Shown: piece by piece, positions 51,870 to 55,892 of the stretch
How positions within the stretch are numbered: position 1 is the first letter of the stretch
Layout: each line of letters opens with the position of its first letter
Origin: DATAXP01 sp036272935
GTDB taxonomy: Bacteria > Planctomycetota > Planctomycetia > Pirellulales > PNKZ01
NCBI GenBank assembly: GCA_036272935.1
Contig: DATAXP010000027.1
Coordinates: 1 to 55,892, forward strand
DNA: 55,892 bases
Reading direction: 5' to 3'
Notes under the pieces: generated by a model
Database searches by the model: none
Told to the model about the DNA's origin: nothing
What the model saw: only the letters and a program-made list of their open reading frames with translations
Position numbers and translations under genes: made by a program

Positions 51870-54800
51870 ATGCGGCGGCCGATCTTAGAGCCCGTGCGAA
51901 AACCGCGTGGGGCAGGCATTCTTGCCTGCCTTCGGCAGCGAGCTGCACGGCAGACACGAATGTCTGCCCCACGCGAGCAGCACGTTGGCAAGCGGCTTTC
52001 GGATAGGCTGTTCGCGGTGACGTTCGCGGTGGTTGCCGCGCTTCTAGTCGTTGCTGAGGTCGCCGCCCGAGCCGACGAGGCCGAGAAGTCCGCTGAGGCG
52101 CCGACAATCGACGTGGCGTCGCTGCGCCGCAAGCAGCAGGCGCAGCAGCGGGCGCGCGAGTTGGCCGGAGAGTTGGTATCGCGGCTGCTCGACGTGCAGC
52201 TCCAGCAGTTGGAGGAGAACGGGCTCGACGGCTTGCCGTTGTACCACGACATCCAGCAAATGCGCTCGCATCTCGACGGACTGGTCGAGGCCGAAATGAA
52301 CGACGTGGTCGGCATGCTGCTGCGGGCCCAGGAGCAGGCTGGCGCCGAGCGCGAGGCGACGTTCGTTGCGGCCCGGCAGAAGATTCGCGACGTCGTGGTC
52401 CGTTTGAGTGTCGAACGTCAGAGCCTGCATCGGCGATTGAAGACCGCCGAACTGGCGGCCCAGGTGAAGCGGCTGATTGAGCTGGAGACGCTGGCGCTCG
52501 ACGCCACGCGCGCCGCGCGCGAACACGCGGATCCCCAGCAAAACGACGCCGCCGTCGTGTCGACCGCCCAGGATCAGCGCGACGTGAAGGCGTTGTTCGA
52601 TCGGCTGGTTGCGTCGTTGAACGAGGTGCGCGGCTGGGGGGGCGAAGTCGGGCACGGCGCGGCCGAGATGGTCGGCCTGGTGCGCGTCTGCCGGCTGAAC
52701 GAGACGATCGATTCGGCGATCACGCAGCTCGACAAGGCGGATCTCGCCGCGGCCGTTGGCAGCCAGGCCGAAGTGCTCGACGGCTTGCGGATGCTGTTGG
52801 AACGAATCGAATTGGCCCAAGGGCTGGTTGGCGCCGATCGCGACGCCGCAATTGATTTGCTGCGATCGATCACCCAGATGCAGGCCAAAGTCCGTCGGCA
52901 GACGGTCGACTCGTCGCTCAGCGACGAGGAAATCGACAAGCTGGTGCGCGAGCAGGCGACGATTCAGAAAGAGATTGGCCGGCTACGCGAGTTGCTTGAC
53001 TCTCCCACAGCCAATTCGACAAGCAAGTCGCTGGCCGAGCAGGCGAAGGACGCGGCGTATCGCGCTTCGGCCAACATTTTCGACTCCCGGCGGCAAGAGG
53101 CGCTCGCCGAGCAGCGGAAGGCGCTGGGAAGCCTGGCGGCGCTCGATACGCTGCTTAGCTTGGGACCCGAAAGTGGCCGCGTCGACAAAAGTGCAGCCGC
53201 GCTGTCGCGGCAAGTCGACCAGCTCGAGCGGGCCAATGAGTCGGTGCGCGCGGCGGCGGCCAATGTCGTGGAAGCCCGTCGCTCGCTGAGCGACCAGCCT
53301 GCCGACGCGAAGCAGGCGCTCGATCGAGCGGCCGGGCGATTGGACGACGCGCAGCGCGGCGGCGAGCTGCCACGGGCCGTGGCCCTGGCGCTGGAGGATG
53401 CCCGCGCTGCGACTGGCGAGGCGCGCGCCAGCCTCGACGATCCCGAGGCGGAGCCCGACGCCGGCCCGCGGCTTGCCGACGAGGCGAAACACGCGGTCGA
53501 TCATGCGCGATCCGAAATCGAAACGAGCCTGGCCGACACGCGGCGTCAGCGATTGGCTCTCGAAATCGGCGAGTTGGCCCGGGCTTCGGAAGCGGTGGCG
53601 CGCGGTGCAGCGTCGCAGCGGCAGGTGGCTGCTGAACTTGGTGCTCTCGTCGACGCACCGAAATTGGAGGTGCCGAAGTCGCTGGAACCGCGAGAGCAAA
53701 CGATCGCCGAGCTTGCCGCCAACGCGGCGCGGAGCGTCGAGCCATTGGCCGCCGATGTCGCCGAGCGCCTGCAAACGACTGGCTCTCAGGCGAAATCGAT
53801 TGCCGATGATCTCGCCGCGGATAAGCCCCTGTCGCCAGCCGCAACGGGTCGCCGGGCCGAGCAAGTTGCCGCGTCACTCGATGCCGCAGCAACAGCGCTG
53901 CGCGGCAAGGTGGTCGAACGCGCGCGGGCGCTGGTCGAAGAGACTGATCGGCAACTGAAGAACGTGTCGCCCGCCCGGACACAGGCCGAGGCAAAGCTGG
54001 CTGGCACGGCCGCAGCATTGGCCGCCGAGACGGAGGCCGGCACGCCGCTCGACAAGCAGGCGGGCGGGCAGGCGCACGAACTTGCCGAGTTGGCCGAACG
54101 GATGATCCCGGTCGATGCTGGTGCCCAGGCGGCCATGCGCAGTGCCGAGCAGGACGCTTTGCACTCCGGCCAGCGGCAAGCCGACTTGGGAGAAGGAAGC
54201 CAATTGCTCGAGCAGGCCGTCACACGGCACGTCGAGCGAGGCGTGGCGAACCTGGTGCTGCGCGAGCACCGGTTGCAGCAGGATCGCGCGATGGCCGAAT
54301 CGGTCGTCCAAGCCGCCGAAGGCCAGCAGCGTGCGGCGACCGAAATCGCATTGGGGCGCGCCGAACCGATCGGCAAGAAGCAGGCGAGCGACTCAGCCGA
54401 AAAAACCGCGTTCGAGCGACTTGCCGCGGCGCTCGAAGCGTTTGCGGTCGGCCAGGCCCAGATTGGTCGCGCGGTGCAGGAGATGACCGGCCAGCGCGAG
54501 TTGGCCAACGAGGCGCTGCGGCGTGCTTTGGACGACGCTTCGCGAATGATGGCCGCCGGCGAGCCCAATGAAGCGGGGCGCGCGATGGGCTCGCAATTCT
54601 TTCCCGCCTCGCCCGAGGCGACGGCGCGGATGATGGCGGGGCCTGAAATGATGACGCGGCTTGCCGCTTCGCAGCCCGCCCAAGGAGCGAACCAGTCCCC
54701 GGGCTCCAGCAGCCCGACCAGTGCCGAACAGGCGTCGGCCACCGCGCCTCGGCCGTCGGCGACGGGAGAATCGGGCAACACCGCCAAGTTGTCGCCGGGC

Positions 54801-54971
54801 GATGCACCTCGCGGCGGCGATGCGCGCCAGGCGCAGCGCACATTCGGCGAGGAACCCTGGGTCGCCAAGCTCCCACCTGGGTTGCGGCAAGCGATCCAGG
54901 CCCAGGCGCGTCGCCCAGCGCCGGCGGCCTATGAAGAACGGCTGCGACGATACTTTGAAACGGGCGACTGA
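51870..54971 (+). CDS. Very long helical (coiled-coil) exported protein with repeat-encoded N-terminus
   Basis: A 1033-residue, Ala-, Glu-, Arg- and Gln-rich protein predicted almost entirely helical, with coiled-coil segments (for example LRRKQQAQQRARELAGELVS). AAGGAG lies 8 bases before ATG 51870, so the start is firm. Residues 10-40 are encoded by a palindromic repeat (KPRGAGILACLRQRAARQTR), after which comes a hydrophobic signal/anchor segment (LFAVTFAVVAALLVVAEVAA). The C-terminus has a low-complexity Pro/Ser/Ala region. It lies between a DUF4175-like gene and the MoxR gene, so it may be a structural partner of the vWA proteins (inference). Confidence 0.8.
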   Translation: MRRPILEPVRKPRGAGILACLRQRAARQTRMSAPREQHVGKRLSDRLFAVTFAVVAALLVVAEVAARADEAEKSAEAPTIDVASLRRKQQAQQRARELAGELVSRLLDVQLQQLEENGLDGLPLYHDIQQMRSHLDGLVEAEMNDVVGMLLRAQEQAGAEREATFVAARQKIRDVVVRLSVERQSLHRRLKTAELAAQVKRLIELETLALDATRAAREHADPQQNDAAVVSTAQDQRDVKALFDRLVASLNEVRGWGGEVGHGAAEMVGLVRVCRLNETIDSAITQLDKADLAAAVGSQAEVLDGLRMLLERIELAQGLVGADRDAAIDLLRSITQMQAKVRRQTVDSSLSDEEIDKLVREQATIQKEIGRLRELLDSPTANSTSKSLAEQAKDAAYRASANIFDSRRQEALAEQRKALGSLAALDTLLSLGPESGRVDKSAAALSRQVDQLERANESVRAAAANVVEARRSLSDQPADAKQALDRAAGRLDDAQRGGELPRAVALALEDARAATGEARASLDDPEAEPDAGPRLADEAKHAVDHARSEIETSLADTRRQRLALEIGELARASEAVARGAASQRQVAAELGALVDAPKLEVPKSLEPREQTIAELAANAARSVEPLAADVAERLQTTGSQAKSIADDLAADKPLSPAATGRRAEQVAASLDAAATALRGKVVERARALVEETDRQLKNVSPARTQAEAKLAGTAAALAAETEAGTPLDKQAGGQAHELAELAERMIPVDAGAQAAMRSAEQDALHSGQRQADLGEGSQLLEQAVTRHVERGVANLVLREHRLQQDRAMAESVVQAAEGQQRAATEIALGRAEPIGKKQASDSAEKTAFERLAAALEAFAVGQAQIGRAVQEMTGQRELANEALRRALDDASRMMAAGEPNEAGRAMGSQFFPASPEATARMMAGPEMMTRLAASQPAQGANQSPGSSSPTSAEQASATAPRPSATGESGNTAKLSPGDAPRGGDARQAQRTFGEEPWVAKLPPGLRQAIQAQARRPAPAAYEERLRRYFETGD
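51896..51990. repeat. Double-hairpin palindromic repeat in frame in the helical-protein gene
   Basis: GCGTGGGGCAGGCATTC (51905-51921) pairs with 51958-51974 with one mismatch. Inside are two perfect 8-bp hairpins: GGCAGGCA/TGCCTGCC (51911-51930) and GGCAGACA/TGTCTGCC (51949-51968), each with a 4-base loop. It is the inverted orientation of the copy at 38138-38250. The two copies differ mainly in the linker between the hairpins. Confidence 0.9.
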
Positions 54972-55010
54972 ACGAACCATCGACGAACTTTCACACCCGG
55001 GACATCACGC

Positions 55011-55892
55011 TTGAGCGCTCTACCGACCCTCGAACACGACGACGTTGCCGCCGTGCAGCGCTGCGAGCAGGCCTACAATCGCATCCGCGACGAAATCTCG
55101 AAAAGCGTCGTCGGCCAGAACGAGGTGATCGAGCAAGTATTGGTGGCGATCTTCGCCGGCGGGCACGCGCTGCTCGAAGGTGTGCCCGGGCTGGCCAAGA
55201 CGCTGCTGGTCAACTCGCTGGCCCAGGCGCTGCGGCTGTCGTTCAAGCGCGTCCAGTTCACGCCCGACTTGATGCCCAGCGACGTGACTGGCACCGATGT
55301 GATTCAGGAAAACCTTGCCACCGGCGCGCGCGAGTACAAGTTCCTGCCAGGGCCGCTGTTTGCGAACATGATTCTGGCCGACGAGATCAATCGCACGCCA
55401 CCGAAAACACAGGCCGCCATGCTCGAAGCGATGCAGGAACGGCAGATCAGCGTCGGCGGCACGATCCACGGCCTGCCGGCGCCGTTCTTCGTGCTGGCGA
55501 CGCAAAATCCGCTCGAGCAGGAAGGGACGTATCCGCTGCCCGAGGCGCAATTGGACCGGTTCTTCTTCAAGCTGGTCGTGGGTTATTCGACGCGCGCCGA
55601 GCTGGCCACGATCATCGACCGCACGACGCGCGGCGTCGAAGTGACGCCCGCGAAAGTCATGGACGGCCCCGAGATCCTGCGCTGGCAAAAGCTGATCCGC
55701 GAGGTTGTTCTCGCACCGCACGTGCAGGATTACATCGTGCGACTGACGATGGCGACTCACCCCGAAAGCCCGCTGGCGTTTCCCGCGACGAACAAGTACC
55801 TACGCTGGGGTGCAAGTCCGCGCGGCGCGCAGACGCTGGCCCTGGCCTCGAAGATGCGGGCGTTGTTGTCTGGGCGATTCAATGTGAGCTTC
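55011..55892 (+). CDS. MoxR-family AAA+ ATPase (partial, runs off the window)
   Basis: The visible 294 codons carry SVVGQNEVIEQVLVAIFAGG, Walker A EGVPGLAKT, then FTPDLMPSDVTGTD, Walker B ILADEINRTPPKTQAAMLEA, and TQNPLEQEGTYPLPEAQLDR with sensor 1. These match MoxR AAA+ ATPases, which act as chaperones with vWA partners. There is no in-frame ATG near the start; TTG 55011 is preferred because it follows GGGA by about 8 bases and gives MSALPTLEHDDV. It follows the helical-protein gene by 39 bases. A DUF58 gene would be expected next but is outside the window. Confidence 0.9.
   Translation, partial: MSALPTLEHDDVAAVQRCEQAYNRIRDEISKSVVGQNEVIEQVLVAIFAGGHALLEGVPGLAKTLLVNSLAQALRLSFKRVQFTPDLMPSDVTGTDVIQENLATGAREYKFLPGPLFANMILADEINRTPPKTQAAMLEAMQERQISVGGTIHGLPAPFFVLATQNPLEQEGTYPLPEAQLDRFFFKLVVGYSTRAELATIIDRTTRGVEVTPAKVMDGPEILRWQKLIREVVLAPHVQDYIVRLTMATHPESPLAFPATNKYLRWGASPRGAQTLALASKMRALLSGRFNVSF

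Overview
The window is GC-rich chromosomal DNA from a planctomycete, most likely of the Pirellulales. The phylum call rests on families largely confined to the Planctomycetes/PVC group: a PVC-type haem-binding dehydrogenase, a PSCyt1-PSCyt2-PSD1 (DUF1549/DUF1553) cytochrome protein, a DUF1501 protein with a Tat signal, an NPCBM-type protein, a BBP2-like porin and a large ECF-linked sensor. No tRNA, rRNA, CRISPR array, phage or IS transposase was seen.

Layout. 1-6200: end of an outer-membrane-type protein, an ArsR regulator, a small lipoprotein, manA, tatC, a PII protein (glnB) and a beta-barrel porin with a clear intrinsic terminator. 6200-15000: housekeeping genes, mostly on the minus strand (rho, ribH, nusB, ftsY; coaE; polA), plus a Tat-exported sugar isomerase/epimerase-like protein. 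15000-22050: plus-strand genes for a membrane coiled-coil protein, a TatD-family hydrolase, a GT39-type glycosyltransferase, an alpha/beta hydrolase and an aldehyde dehydrogenase. 22050-27450: a repeat-rich stretch with a DUF559 endonuclease-like gene, a small membrane protein, a Gfo/Idh/MocA oxidoreductase, a Dabb-domain protein and ftsH. 27700-29830: STAS protein, short GspE-type ATPase and NUDIX hydrolase. 30100-39600: a tight four-gene operon of secreted planctomycete proteins. 39770 to the end: a tight operon of at least eight genes: ECF sigma factor, a 1307-residue membrane sensor/anti-sigma-like protein, a terpenoid-cyclase-fold repeat protein, a BatA-like vWA protein, a second vWA-like membrane protein, a DUF4175-like membrane protein, a 1033-residue helical protein, and a MoxR AAA+ ATPase that runs off the window.

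The most unusual signal is the set of dispersed palindromic repeats. Several families lie between genes. In three secreted-protein genes (51870, 38121 and 33104) a palindromic repeat lies in frame between the apparent start codon and the signal peptide, so it appears to be translated. At 51870 a near-perfect Shine-Dalgarno site fixes the start upstream of the repeat. At 38121 an ATGA stop/start overlap does the same. This resembles the in-frame palindromic elements known from Rickettsia, but here the insertions cluster in the signal-peptide n-region. A second candidate system is the ECF sigma/sensor pair leading a MoxR-vWA operon. A third oddity is a PII protein with Phe at position 51, where the uridylylated Tyr is normally found.

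All names come from reading protein sequences and motifs by eye; no database search was run.
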